This document shows, one piece after another, positions 47,103-58,806 of a DNA stretch of 64,000 nt (positions within the stretch are counted from its first letter, which is position 1; each line of letters starts with the position of its first letter). The notes under the pieces were generated by a model that saw only the letters and a list, made by a program, of their open reading frames with translations, searched no databases and was not told where the DNA came from. Location of the stretch: positions 7,936,001-8,000,000 of the forward strand of contig CM034099.1 of the NCBI GenBank assembly GCA_019914945.1, read 5' to 3'. This DNA is from Typha latifolia. Its lineage: Eukaryota > Streptophyta > Magnoliopsida > Poales > Typhaceae. The position numbers and the translations under genes are program-made.

Positions 47103-47518
47103 TAGGAAAGTTTGTATATAACACCCTGCTTTATAACGTAATTATAATTTACACTCTATATTTTTACTATTTATAAATCGAGTCATCTGATTCAGTGAAA
47201 AAATACATTGGATTAGATTTGAACTAACATCGTCAGAATATTCTTTTAATTTGAGATATTTTATTTTAAAAATATTAAAAATATTTTTATTTTTAAAATA
47301 ACTAAAATGCTCACTTGGTGGAGAGTATTTTCATAATTTTCTTAGTTTAGTTAACTTAACTCAGAGATTTGATTAACTTTAACTAACTAATCTAACGACA
47401 GTGTTTTTTTTTTTTACACGTATTCACTAAATTATAGAGCTCAATTTATAAATAGTAAAATATATGGGGGTAAACTATAATTTTATTAAAAGACAGGATA
47501 TTATACGTAAATTTTCTA
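47103..47518 (+). mobile_element. Long-TIR MITE-like element, copy B
   Basis: The left end (TAGGAAAGTTTGTATATAAC, then about 58 further bases to TTTATAAATCGAG) is an imperfect inverted copy of the right end (reverse TAGAAAATTTACGTATAATA to TTTATAAATTGAG). This gives TIRs of about 75 bp. Internal sequence is shared with copy A. It is non-coding and sits in AT-rich DNA, so the target duplication is ambiguous (TTATTA on both sides). Confidence 0.7.
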
Positions 47519-48264
47519 TTATTAAATTAACTCTTTAAAAAGATTTATAGTCCAAATAAAAGATTCAAAGAAGGTCGTGGGTGGAGGTTGTCAGCGTCGG
47601 CGAAAGCCGAATGGGGAATGGGATGGTGATAAGAATACGACCGGGAATAGCGACTGCGATAGTGGGGTATAGTATAATAATCCATGAGATTCTTACCATA
47701 ATCGGATAAATAGAAAGGAAATACGAGAATAACTTCCAGATAAGAAGAGCCTAATTAATAAGATCAGGATTACCAAAACCGGAAAGATTCTTTTTTTATT
47801 GGGAGGGGCCACTCACTCATTGTACTAGATTTCCTAACTTATAATTATTAAGATTAATAGATTAAGATACCCCGTAAAAAGGTAGATATAACTATTTAAC
47901 TAACGAATAAAAAAGATAATAAAAACATAGCAAACCAAGTGTCTGAGATGGTCTAATTAGTATATTATTACAGAGGGAGTCTTAAATCTTAATTTGCCAT
48001 TACTACTCAGTATTAGATTTGTTTCTTTGGGGTTATCAAGTGCATGTCACTTTTGACGGACGATTCCATAAATAGTGTAGAAAACAAAGAAAGTGATGGA
48101 CACTCACCTTTATGTCATATGCTCCTTTCCTTTTCATTCATCACTAATATGGAAAACTATTATATTTACTTTTTATTAATCATTTTTTAAGGTGTAAATT
48201 ACGAAGCTTTTGAGCACATTGATGATTATTCCAACCTAGGACGTGTACGGCTTATATCCTCCCG

Positions 48265-48295
<31 letters not shown>

Positions 48296-48960
48296 ATTTC
48301 AATGTGGTGCATATTATGAAGATTATTTCTGCTTCTGTATATTGGAAGAATTTTTGCGTCACTATTTGATAATTAATAAAGATTTTAAGATTTTATTATG
48401 GGATAATTATACTTAGTCCTTTTGAATTATTATTATTATTTTTATACATCTCTTTAAAATACTTCTTGAAAAGGGTAAAAATAGTTTAGTCAACTAAATT
48501 TTCTCTTTATTATTCTTTTAAATATATTATATAGTTGCTCAAGTATGATTCAAAAATATAAGGAAAACTAACGTAAAAAATGTTCAAAATATATTTCAAC
48601 ATTTAGGAGTTTATGTGTGAAAAAAATAAAAGAGATATAACGAAAAGTGTGGTGGTTTAGAAGTCTAAGTGTAATTAATGTTTTAATTAAATATAACAGT
48701 AATATCTGATATCATAATTACAGGTGCCAATATATCTATTTTAAAATTAAATAAACTGAATAAAATCCAGACTCAATTTACCAATTATAGATTTCAAATA
48801 AATGTCAACCAAATCTCCCTTTCAAGTCTTCATTACTAGCTTTATTAGCTCTCCATTTTGGGTAGTTGGGGAAGTCGCTCGAAATTGATTTAAAGAAGTC
48901 AAATCGCAAAAGTTGGAGAAATGTTTCACGTTTTGAGGCAGTTTGACTCTTTTTATCTTT
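47519..48960. other. Upstream region of the AP2 gene with no gene seen
   Basis: A (TA)n microsatellite lies at about 48270-48295. A GC-richer block at about 47575-47680 has no recognised identity. The rest is AT-rich. Confidence 0.5.
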
Positions 48961-48993
48961 TTTACTCTTTACCCCCCCTCAATGGCGGCTTTA

Positions 48994-49002
48994 TTATAAA
49001 TA
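48994..49002 (+). promoter_or_regulatory. Candidate TATA box of the AP2 gene
   Basis: TTATAAATA sits at the boundary between AT-rich DNA and a C-rich block (CACCCCCC). It would place transcription start near 49030 and give a leader of about 650 bases before the ATG at 49688, unless a leader intron exists. Confidence 0.45.
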
Positions 49003-49197
49003 CACCCCCCGTTCTCACGGGAATCCGCACGCCGTAGTACTACAAAGTTACTCGTCCGTCCGATCTCATCGGACGGCTATTAGTTGCGCTCAGATATTTG
49101 TCAGCGTTCTCCGGACGATCGGATTTGCTCCAATATAGTAAGAGAAACGTTTGACGTGGCGACAAGGGGCCCGTTTTCTTGTGATTTTGTTCTTACA

Positions 49198-49299
49198 ATG
49201 GATTGGAGAGAATCCGAGCTCTTTCTTTCAGCTCACCATATTTGTGCTCATTCCTCTCCTCTTAACCTCCTTCGCCTCGGCTTCTCCTCCTCCGCTTAG
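49198..49299 (+). other. Upstream ORF 1 in the AP2 leader (33 codons)
   Basis: ATG at 49198 opens a short frame beginning MDWRESELF and ending with TAG at 49297-49299. It is upstream of and out of step with the AP2 start. A role in translation control is inference. Confidence 0.4.
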
Positions 49300-49503
49300 C
49301 GTGGCCGGTGAGGTTACCGCTGCCGTCTTCCTCGACTTTCCACTGATTTATCCTCATCTTGCGATTCCTCTTAGCAGATATAAAGCAATCTCCTCCTCGT
49401 CCTGTTCGATCTCTTTTCGGTTTCCTCGATCGGATCTAGTCGCTAGGGTTTCGCTTGCTTCTTGGTCGCTGTCTTTCGATCGTAATCCGAGAAGTATTTT
49501 GTT

Positions 49504-49624
49504 ATGAGTTGCTCGATCCTTCGTCGTCGTCAACGTCGCGATCGCGGGACAAATGTTCCGTAAGAACGACTCGGCTTTGTCTTGCTTCTACCTTTTCTTG
49601 CTCTGGCTCTTCTTCCTGAAGTAG
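49504..49624 (+). other. Upstream ORFs 2 and 3 in the AP2 leader (19 and 23 codons, overlapping)
   Basis: ATG at 49504 opens a basic peptide (MSCSILRRRQRRDRG...) ending at 49563. ATG at 49553 opens a hydrophobic peptide (MFRKNDSALSCFYLF...) ending at 49624. Both end before the AP2 start and overlap by 11 bases in different frames. Confidence 0.4.
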
Positions 49625-49687
49625 CCAGGAGAAGAACGCAGACACTAGCTCTCTGATCGCGTTGTCGAGTAGTCTTAGCAAAGGGAG

Positions 49688-52600
49688 ATGTTAGATCTCA
49701 ACTCCACCGAGGATTCCTCCGACTTCAACAAGAAGCGGCTCTCCGAGAGATCTGGAAGTGATTCCGGGACCTCCGATTCCTCCGTGCTCAATGCGGAGGG
49801 TATCGAGTTCGGCATCTTGAAGAGTTCGGCATCGATGGAGAAGGGGAATGCGGTGGAAGAGGAGACCGAGGAGGATGGGAATGGTCATGAAGGATCTCCG
49901 GAGTCTGGTGTTATTACTAGACAGCTGTTTCCTATGCCCGCGGTATCGGAAGTGGCAGAGGAGCCGCCGATATCGTCCTTCTCATCATCGTCATCCAGGT
50001 TGAATTGGGGCGATCTCAATATCTGCCAGGCTACTGTTCAACCAGATTTAAGAGTTTTGCAGCAACAGCAACCGCAGCAGGTGAAGAAGAGTCGGAGGGG
50101 GCCACGGTCTAGGAGCTCACAATACCGGGGAGTCACGTTCTACCGGAGGACTGGAAGATGGGAATCCCATATATGGTTAGTTTCTCTTCTTGCTAGGCGC
50201 AAATTATAATTTTCTTTTGATTATTTGGCTTAAACTTGTTTTTGATAATGTAGGGACTGCGGGAAACAGGTCTATTTGGGTAATATTTCTGTCCAAATCT
50301 CTTTCATTTTGTTGGAAATTTTGTTGATTTGACACCCTTTCTGATATTTTGATTGGTTTGTATATTGTAGGAGGATTTGACACTGCCCATGCCGCCGCAA
50401 GGTTTGGAAACGATTCTATCTGAAATCTTGAACTTTTTGGATGTACATATCTGTATGTTTAGGGAAAGCTGAAGAGTAACCACCTTGATTGCAGAGCATA
50501 TGATCGAGCAGCAATTAAGTTCCGCGGTATTGATGCTGATATCAATTTTAACCTTAGCGATTATGATGATCTGAAACAGGTGATGCAAGATACTTTCTAT
50601 ATATTACAATCTTTTGTCCAATGCTTTAAATCCGAGACCAAAACTCATTGTGACCTTTCTCATTTCAGATGAGGAATCTATCCAAGGAAGAGTTTGTGCA
50701 CATATTACGTCGGCAAAGCACTGGATTCTCAAGGGGAAGCTCAAAGTATAGAGGTGTGACTCTTCACAAGTGTGGCCGCTGGGAAGCGCGGATGGGACAG
50801 TTTCTTGGCAAGAAGTAATGCCCTTTACCTTCCATTCTTTCTCATGCTGATCTATCCTTTTAATTTGTCCTCTAAGATAGGAATGAACTTTTCTCTGGAG
50901 AAATTCTTCACTTTTAAATTCTACTACTCTGTCCACTTGGTGATATAGCTTTATGATTTAGACATGTTATATCCCAATTGTAAGTTGAAACTTTCCTTGT
51001 TTTTAAGAAACAAAAAGTACCTTTGACCAAGTATTTACTAACATCACAACCTTTCTTCAGGTACATGTATCTTGGACTGTTTGACAATGAAATAGAAGCT
51101 GCAAGGTTTTTCTCATCATGAAATACTGATACGCTGCTAATGAATCTTCTAATCTTTGTATTAACTTATAATCTTCCAACCAACTTGAGTTTCCTTTTGT
51201 CTCTGCTTTTGTTTTTGAACATTAGGGCTTATGACAAGGCAGCCATAAAATGTAATGGGAGGGAGGCTGTAACTAATTTTGAGCCTAGTACATATGAAGG
51301 ACTGATACTTCCTGACGTTGATAGTGAAGGTATTATTGCTGAAATACAAGTATTTTCTTTTCTATTCTTGTGTCTAGTATTCTGTATATATCTCATTGAC
51401 ATAGTTGCAGGCCACGAAGTTGATCTGAACTTGAGAATATCTCAACCTGTTAGCCAGAGTCCTAAAGAGGATCATAATTTTCTTAGTCAATTTTCTTATA
51501 GATCATCAGAAGCGTCTCAAACCAAGGTATCTTGACTTGCTATCATGAGTTTCTATACTTGCCACTTTTTTCAAACTTTAGAATGATTCAAATTTGAAAC
51601 AACAAACGACTGAATGTAATTTTTTTTTCTTCACTCCAATCATAAGCTTCAACTCAAATTTAGGTACTATCACAGCTAGAGAATCATTTCATGTTCTGAC
51701 TCAATCTTCAAACATCCTCTACTACAATTTCCTTTAGTTGCCTATATGATGGATCCTGAATATACACCATATGTGTAATTTAATAATTTTTTATGTGAAC
51801 TGCCAATATCATTGTTCTTTTGTATACTTTTTAAAAAACTCCTATTTGAGTGTTTCAAAAGATCATATAAGTTTATTTGGTACAGAAAATTGTTTGAGAG
51901 TTAAGATCACTGAGTGACTTTGTTTTCTCTGTTACAGGTTGACAACTCTTTCTCCCATCTGGCTGGTCAGCCACATAGTTTTGTTGTACGGCCTGAGCAC
52001 CCTCATGCTTGGACTGCCCAATGCCATGCATTCTTTTCCAGTAACGAGGTGAGCATCTTATGCTTAATTTTGGCTGCAGATTTATATCTGTAAAACTAGA
52101 GGTGTTTATATTTATCAAGAAACATTATAGGTTTATGGATAATTTACATCGCATAACCAGTTTCATTTGTTCTTCTTTTTGGGTACAACTATTCATATGA
52201 TTTTGGCATCCAAAAGTGTTGCCTTCTGTTTTCTCCAAGTGAAGAGGTTTATTTGTCCAAATCTATGAAAAAGCTGATAATACTGGGATCACCTGAATTG
52301 TTGAATTTGATAGCAACATCCTGAAAAAAATTGATATATCAACTATTCAGAAGCTCTTAGGATGTTAATCTATTGTTTGTCAACATACCTTTTTTTTTCT
52401 TGCATGTTTAGCTGCTTGAGTTTGCCAATGAGTATCATTCTGAATGTCTACTTATTTTCTGTGGTTTCATTCTGATGAATGACATCCAAATCGATATGTT
52501 GGCATGAATTTCCATGTATCACTTTGGTGCCTTGCTTAATAAGTATTGATTTGGTAAGCTGTTTGAATTTCCCATGTGGCACTTTTGTGCCTTGCTCAAC

Positions 52601-53699
52601 AACTTCTGATTTGCTGAGAACTTTGAATTTTCCACATGGCACTTTTGTGCATTGCGTAACAATTTTTTATTTTTAAGACCTTGTGATTTTCCCATTTGGC
52701 ACTTCTGTGCATTGCTTAACAACCTTTCATTTGATAAGACCTTTGAATATGATTTCCTCTCGCAAATACCTTTTCCCAGTGAAATTATGCCATATTCTTC
52801 ATACTTTGCATTAAAGGGGTTTTTCCTTTTTAATATTTATAGTAAAGATCCTTATCTTACTGGGGGCACTGTTAACATGGTTAGTGCACCTTGCTGTGGC
52901 CTGTAGATGTTGCTCATTCTGAAATTTGATATATCAGATAGTTTCACAAGTTAAGAAATAGAATTCTTTTTTATGCAACTCTTATGATTGTGCTTTGTAA
53001 TTTGAAGCTGGCATTATGCATCTTATGCATTCTTGGTATATTTTATGTTCCAGTTTTCTCCTAACGAGAGAGATTTTATGACAGAGGTGTATAGCAGATG
53101 AAACTTCAGACCTACCTCACCTTGGTTATCCCTGTAGCTTGACAAGCTTGTCCTTTACTTCCAGCATATCTAATTTATCTTCTTTTGCTGATTTAAATTT
53201 AGAATTACCATGAGACAGATTCCTAGCTTGTGCTTTCTCCTCCTGGAGATTAAGTTGCAGGCCATGTTGCAGACCAATCGCTGCACTTTGACAATGTTAC
53301 AATATATCTCTCTTGTCCCAATTCAAAGGGACTTTATTTATTGTAATGTTATTCTGTCTGTTAATTGCTCAGATATTTGACTCCATTAAGTATGCAATGA
53401 ATGTGCTCTATAATGTGTTATACTCATTTTTCTCACTTCTTCTTTACTTGTATGTTGTTTTTGCTTCGTTACAGGAAAGAGCCAAAGAGAAGTGGCCTGA
53501 GGTGGGTATGCAAGCTCAACCCAACCGGGCATGGCAGATGCATGGCCCTTCTCCAGCACCGCCATTGTCTTCTGCAGCATCATCAGGATTCTTTACAACT
53601 ACAGCAACATCTGCCCTTGCTTCGCCACTGCCACCCCCTTCAATAGCTCATATCCATTTCACCCCACCAGCTTCATCTAATTACGGTTTTAAGAAGTGA
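49688..53699 (+). CDS. euAP2-lineage APETALA2-like transcription factor, miR172 target
   Basis: Ten exons (49688-50175, 50254-50279, 50371-50401, 50495-50579, 50669-50814, 51061-51105, 51226-51329, 51411-51526, 51938-52048, 53475-53699) splice cleanly to a 458-residue protein. The N-terminus has an EAR-type MLDLNST motif, an acidic stretch and RQLFPM. A basic run [12 protein letters not shown] precedes AP2 repeat 1 (about 145-208; [30 protein letters not shown]). Repeat 2 follows (about 236-302; [31 protein letters not shown]). Exon 8 carries a second EAR motif, DLNLRIS. The last exon holds the miR172 site and an Ala/Pro/Ser-rich tail. This is the AP2/TOE/IDS1 class: nuclear repressors governing flowering time, floral organ identity and spikelet fate. 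Tiny exons 2 and 3 (26 and 31 nt) match the family structure. The leader contains upstream ORFs. Confidence 0.96.
52506..52744. repeat. Four-copy 60-bp tandem repeat in AP2 intron 9
   Basis: Units start at about 52506, 52565, 52625 and 52685. Each opens GAATTT(C)CC, then a variant of ATGTGGCACTTTTGTGCATTGCTTAACAA, then a T-rich end. Units are diverged by about 10-20 percent. Confidence 0.9.
53572..53592 (+). promoter_or_regulatory. miR172 target site
   Basis: The 21 bases starting CTGCAGCATCATCAGGATTC match the canonical AP2 target. Against miR172 the pairing is complete apart from one G:U wobble and the end base. It lies in the coding part of the last exon, encoding the AASSGF region, as in other euAP2 genes. 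Confidence 0.95.
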
Positions 53700-54531
53700 A
53701 GGTTGAATTATGGTATATTTGAAAATGTTTGTATGGTTGTTACTTCTACCACTACACTATTATTGTAGAAACATTTGAAGGGGATCTGCAAGGGCTGCTA
53801 CCTGCAAACAGACGACACCTTTTGTTGTAAACTTTGAAAATTCTGTCATTTTTTGCCGTAACTAAATGCATCACTTGCTGAATTTACCTTTGAGTTGATT
53901 TTTTATTTTTTATCATTTTATTTGTGGATTAGTCACCCTAGGCAATTCTGCCTAACCATGGATAGGGAGTGCTGAGAGCTCTCTAGTTGAGAGCTTTTCT
54001 TTTTTCCTTCTTTGACGGGCCTGGGAAACTAGTTGCTTTTTATTTCTTTGGATATCTGTCAATAGCTCAATTTGATGGTTTTCGACAAATCATATATTGA
54101 GAAATGGGATCATTACTTCATTTGATTATCTTTTATACGTTTTAAAGCCAACAAGTGGTGTCTCTGCTCACATTACCTACGTTATGTTCTATTTAGCAAA
54201 TTACCTTCTTTGTTCGTAAGAAGAGGATTAATATTCCAAGGTGGAATTAGCTGACTTATATGTTTGATGGAATAAATTGCATTTGCGAAATATCTGGTTA
54301 GAAAAGTGTGTCATTTTTCGCATCAAAAGGTAACTATATCAAAGGCTTAGAAGTTACTGTCCACTCAAAGTAAACCATATCATAGTAACCTTAGAAGTCG
54401 TCGTTGGTTACCTGGGACTGCAGATTTCGGCGTAGAACAAAGGGGCCGAACCACTTCCCCCATCGCTTCCTCGCGAAACCCTCCTCTTCCTCCTCGTCGT
54501 CTTCCTACCCAAACCCTAGAAACGACCACCG
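53700..54531. other. AP2 3' UTR and uL10 promoter region
   Basis: The 830 bases between the two genes hold no other coding region. Near the uL10 start an AAACCCTA telo-box (54511-54518) lies in a pyrimidine-rich leader, a common arrangement in plant ribosomal-protein genes. Confidence 0.6.
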
Positions 54532-55104
54532 ATGACCTCCCTCCGCTCCGCCGCCGCCTCCTCCTTCCCCTCCATCCGCGCCGCCGTGTCCCTCTCCAAG
54601 CGCGAGGCCCTCCGCCGGGAGCTCGAGAACTGCCAACTCCTCGCCGGCATCTGGTGCCACGGTCTCTCCGTCCGCCAGCTCCAGGCACTCCGCGCCGGCC
54701 TCCCATCCACTGCCACCCTCCTCGTCGCCAAGAACTCTCTTGTCGAGAAGGCCATCGAGGGCACCAAGTGGGAAGCCTTAAAACCCTGCGCCAAGGGCAT
54801 GAATGCTTGGCTCTTCATCAAATCCGACGAGATCCCGCCCGCCTTGAAACCCTATAGGGATTTCCAGAAGGAGTGGAAGCTCGCGCTTAATGACTTCACC
54901 GGCGCAGTGTACGAGGGAAGGCTCTATGGGCCTGATGACTTCTCGGCGCTCGAGAGCATGCCGACGAGGATGGAGTCGTATAAGTACTTGCTTGGGTGCT
55001 TTCAGACGCCTGCGGCGTCGCTGCTCGGGGTGATGGGGATGATGAAGAAGAAGACTGAGGAGGGCACAGAAGCCGGTGCAGCAGCGGCGTCCAGCGAGAA
55101 GTAG
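54532..55104 (+). CDS. Organellar ribosomal protein uL10 (L10-like)
   Basis: A single-exon frame encodes 190 residues. Conserved uL10 features are the start helix LSKREALRRELENCQLLAGI, then LRAGLPSTATLLVAKNSLVEKAIEGTKWEALKP, GMNAWLFIKSDEIPPALKPY, NDFTGAVYEGRLYGPDDFSALESMPTR and a final LLGCFQTPAASLLGVM. It is close to the plant bacterial-type L10 family, which builds the base of the ribosomal stalk. The N-terminal 20 residues (MTSLRSAAASSFPSIRAAVS) are Ser/Ala/Arg-rich with no acidic residue, like an organelle presequence. They are shorter than in the standard plastid L10, so mitochondrial targeting is the more likely reading. The Ala/Glu tail is low-complexity. The gene starts about 830 bases past AP2 on the same strand. 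Confidence 0.88.
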   Translation: MTSLRSAAASSFPSIRAAVSLSKREALRRELENCQLLAGIWCHGLSVRQLQALRAGLPSTATLLVAKNSLVEKAIEGTKWEALKPCAKGMNAWLFIKSDEIPPALKPYRDFQKEWKLALNDFTGAVYEGRLYGPDDFSALESMPTRMESYKYLLGCFQTPAASLLGVMGMMKKKTEEGTEAGAAAASSEK

Positions 55105-58100
55105 ATCGATGTGAGTTTAATTGATTGTTTTCACATTCCTGTGTGTCTAAATTATGTTGGATGCTTGTCACTTGATAAATATTTCGGTGATTTATTACTA
55201 TATTACAATGGGAGTCCTACATTTGGATGCTTTCTTGTTTAGAACTTAACACTAGGGAAATAGGGATTAGAGATTGTATGTTATGTTCAGATCGTTATTC
55301 TGACACTATGATGCTTCAAAAAATTGTTTTTATCATTGGATGCTTTAAATTTGTACTCTAGATTCCGATTCTGTTAACTGTAGTACCATTATCTTGATGA
55401 AGGTACATTCCTCTGATATTCCATTTAGTATGCATTTTAGTTTTATAGACATTTGATTGTTGAAAAGTGGCTGAAATAATGAAAATATGCTCTTAGTAAG
55501 TTTGTTGCAGGATAAGTAGTAAACTGACCATTAAGTTGTTGTCGAGTCCACCTAAGATGGCTGTTCTACCAAAAGCTAGCTGATTGTTAGAACTTAGAAG
55601 GATTTGAGTTTTATAGAACGTTTGCTCGCAATAGCATATACTCTGTTTGTGATAGGAGTATATTGTCCATATTTAAGTTTATTAAATAGAAACAGTGAGG
55701 AATGGCCATATATTCTCAGCACATGGGAAGGAGTGAGTGATTATTTATGTTTTCATACTCCATCAAGATAGAAGAAAAGCTCATAACTGAAAGGTTTTTA
55801 TTGGATCATGTACACAATATCAGGGCCTTATGTCTGTGCCTTGTCCAATCTTCACATACATTAAATAGAATGCATGATTATTTGAAGGACTGTACTAAAG
55901 ATAATCAACTAAAGACAGTATGGATGCAGTTGGTGACTGCACAAATATATTGGTAACTTGTTATCATTAAATTTACTTTATTCTCTTTTCTATTGAACTT
56001 AGTTATCTAGGGATTGATTATTAAAGAATATATGAAGCAAAAGTATCTCAAAATAAATTCTTCAGGATCTTGAACTTGAGTATTTCTACGTGGTGAAGAC
56101 TCGAATCATATAATTTTCTTATGAGCGGTGGATTCTAATATAATTGTTTTATAAGTGATGGACCCTAAATGCTACATACTGCTGACTTCCTATGGAAGCA
56201 TTAATTAAGCATCTTAGCATGTACTTATAACTTAACATGTTATTAATCAACATTGGATTCTAAACTTGGCATGTTATGGATCAACAGCAGACTTTGCTAA
56301 AACATTTGAAAGACACGTGGTTGGAGGTAGAAGGCATGAAGTTAACTTTCATTCATGAAGATATAGCAAACTTTTAGATAGCTTTAGTTGAACTGGTTCC
56401 TCAAAATATTGGACAGAATTTTCTTCATAAGGTTTGAAAAGTAAATAACATGGTATCTCACTCTCCTTTTCACTAAATATTGCTCATGTAAATCCCATGA
56501 AGTGCTCATGATTTTTTGACTAAGATTCTGAGTGGACCAGTCAAGGAACAAACTGGAGGTTCTTTAATTGGCAATGCCTAGGATGAAACTGATGGCTAAA
56601 ATCGGTTTTACAAGCTATTCATTATAGCAAGAGGACGTTGTCATTTGTCAAACTACCATTCAAGTATCTTATAGCTCCATTCATACTTCATAAAAGGGAT
56701 ATATGCACATGGTACGATATATTTTCATTGGTTGTGGTTGAACAATATAATTGATGAATAGTCCGCAGACAGACGAATATCTCATCCAGTTTTGGAGAAT
56801 TTGCTCAAGAAGAAAATTGGGACTTCTCCATTTCACAATGATTTTGACTATAATGCTAATTATTTTGTACCAGTTCTACTATGGCATTCAGAATCTGCTG
56901 CCAACAAATCTTTATTGATTTGCTTTTTTTTATAAAGCTTTTCATATTACCTAGTTATTGTTTCTAAATAAACGTCTAGTTCTTTTCTTTTTCTTTTTTT
57001 TTTTTCTGGCTAAAGAGTTATGAAATATAAATTTCACTTGCTTCCCAGTTTTTGCATCCAAATTATATATATGCAGAGCTGCAGGTGCATAGATTTTGAT
57101 TAAAGGTTTTCATTGCTCTCCTGAATATGCGACACATTCTTTCCAGGCAAAAGACAATGTCTACCATGAAGTATAGGCTTAAACTTTTTTGGATCAATTT
57201 TTTATTAACTACATTGGCATGACTATGTACAGGATTTTGACCACATCTATGATATGGAATTTGGTAGAAATTGATGTCTTTGTTGGATCCTGGTCATTGT
57301 TTTCTGCAGTTGGAGTAGAACCCTGTTCTTTAACTCGGATTATTAGGTCCAGAAATGCTTCTGAAGGATAAGCTAACTGAAGAGGATATCTCGACATCAA
57401 GTCATTTCCTGTATCAGCAGAATATTGCTTGCCACCTAAGCAGGAATTTTTCTTTCAAATTTTCCAGTGACGTGCAATTGTATACTGGATTATGGGGATG
57501 TTATACCTACTGCTAAATAAAATCACTACCCGTACTCCTTGATCTAGGCTTGGTTATGACTGAGCCTTTTTTTTAATTTCTATATCTTGAATAGAAATAA
57601 CTCCAAATACGGCCCCATTCTGGGCCTGCTTAGACATGTAACTCATCAGTCTTTTGGCATTACTTTTAAAGCCTATTATGGACAGAGGAGATTTGAGATT
57701 TTGAACCAAAGTAAGACGAGTTATGCCTCAACCCTGCAGCTGATTCAAGCGTTTTTTTTTTTTTTTATAATTCTTTATGCAGAGATTGGTGCTTTGGAGG
57801 TGTCACCAGAGAGCAGTTTGTGTGGGATGAATAGGAATTGTTGACAAATGACACAACTTGCTTGTGGTCACAATGTGGAACTTTTGTCTAAATAATTTTC
57901 CTTTTTTTTTTTTTGAATCTTGGACTAAAATGCCCCTGTAGATGTTTTTAATCATGCACAAGATAGAGTAACTAACATCATATTATTACGAGGTTATAGC
58001 ACACTACTTGCTTATTAATATATTTTTCATTTCTACACAAAAAAAAAATCTATTCATTGGATAATAAATACATACAGCTTTACCATCACTGAAAATAATG

Positions 58101-58790
58101 CTTTTGTTGCTTAAATGCTAAGTTGCTATATAAGTGCACAAAAACTCAAATTGATCATTTTTGTTTCTCCTGCAAGAAGTGATTCTTTCCGAACTAACAT
58201 GATGTGGCTCATTTCTAGCTTAACCCTTAATTGCCAACATAAAAAAAGACTCAACTTTATCTCCACAAAAATATAGTCTAATTTGATAATTTTTACATCT
58301 TACTTATGGCCAAAAAATATATATATTAGCACCAATAAACCACCTGAGATATCTAATATATCCTATAACAATAAAAAAGAAAAATAATATCTAAATCATA
58401 CAAAACGTTGAAACCTTTGAAGCATTCACATGCTTGGGGGGGTGTTCAGTAAATTGGACATCCAATCTATCATCCAATAAAAATCCAATCCTGCCCAAAA
58501 GGGTGCGAGCAAAGTCATACTTCAGATGATTAAGAAAGCGAATTAATTATTAGAAGAACCTAGACCGCTTGTTGGGCGACATTCCTTGAACCACTATTTT
58601 GCAACTGTGTGGGGAACTTCTCCAACAAATTGGGCTTACTTCCTGCACAACATCACACCACTCGTTTGTCATCAGTCGTCACTGGTTACGCCAGTCTCTC
58701 TCTCTCCCCCTACTTTTCCGTATCCAATGGTAGCTCCTCTATTACCTTCGAAGTCTGCTCTGTTGTTCAGGTCCGACTCTATCTATCTTC
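55105..58790. other. Intergenic DNA with no gene recognised
   Basis: The first part is the uL10 3' UTR. Short open frames (for example 55747-55956 and 57587-57844) lack known motifs. Long T-runs occur at about 56997-57006, 57751-57766 and 57903-57914. Confidence 0.5.
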
Positions 58791-58793
58791 CTG

Positions 58794-58801
58794 TATATAT
58801 A
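58794..58801 (+). promoter_or_regulatory. TATA-like box between upstream DNA and the GSTL starts
   Basis: TATATATA ends five bases before the upstream ATG (58807). If used, transcription would start downstream of 58807 and the mRNA would carry only the shorter start (58879). The longer form would need an upstream promoter. Confidence 0.35.
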
Positions 58802-58806
58802 GGTCG

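Noticed and set aside
54380..54821. Arg/Gly-rich minus-strand frames over uL10
   Set aside because: They are antisense to the well-conserved uL10 coding sequence.
56310..56880. Moderately complex DNA resembling transcribed sequence
   Set aside because: No continuous frame or known domain was found on either strand.
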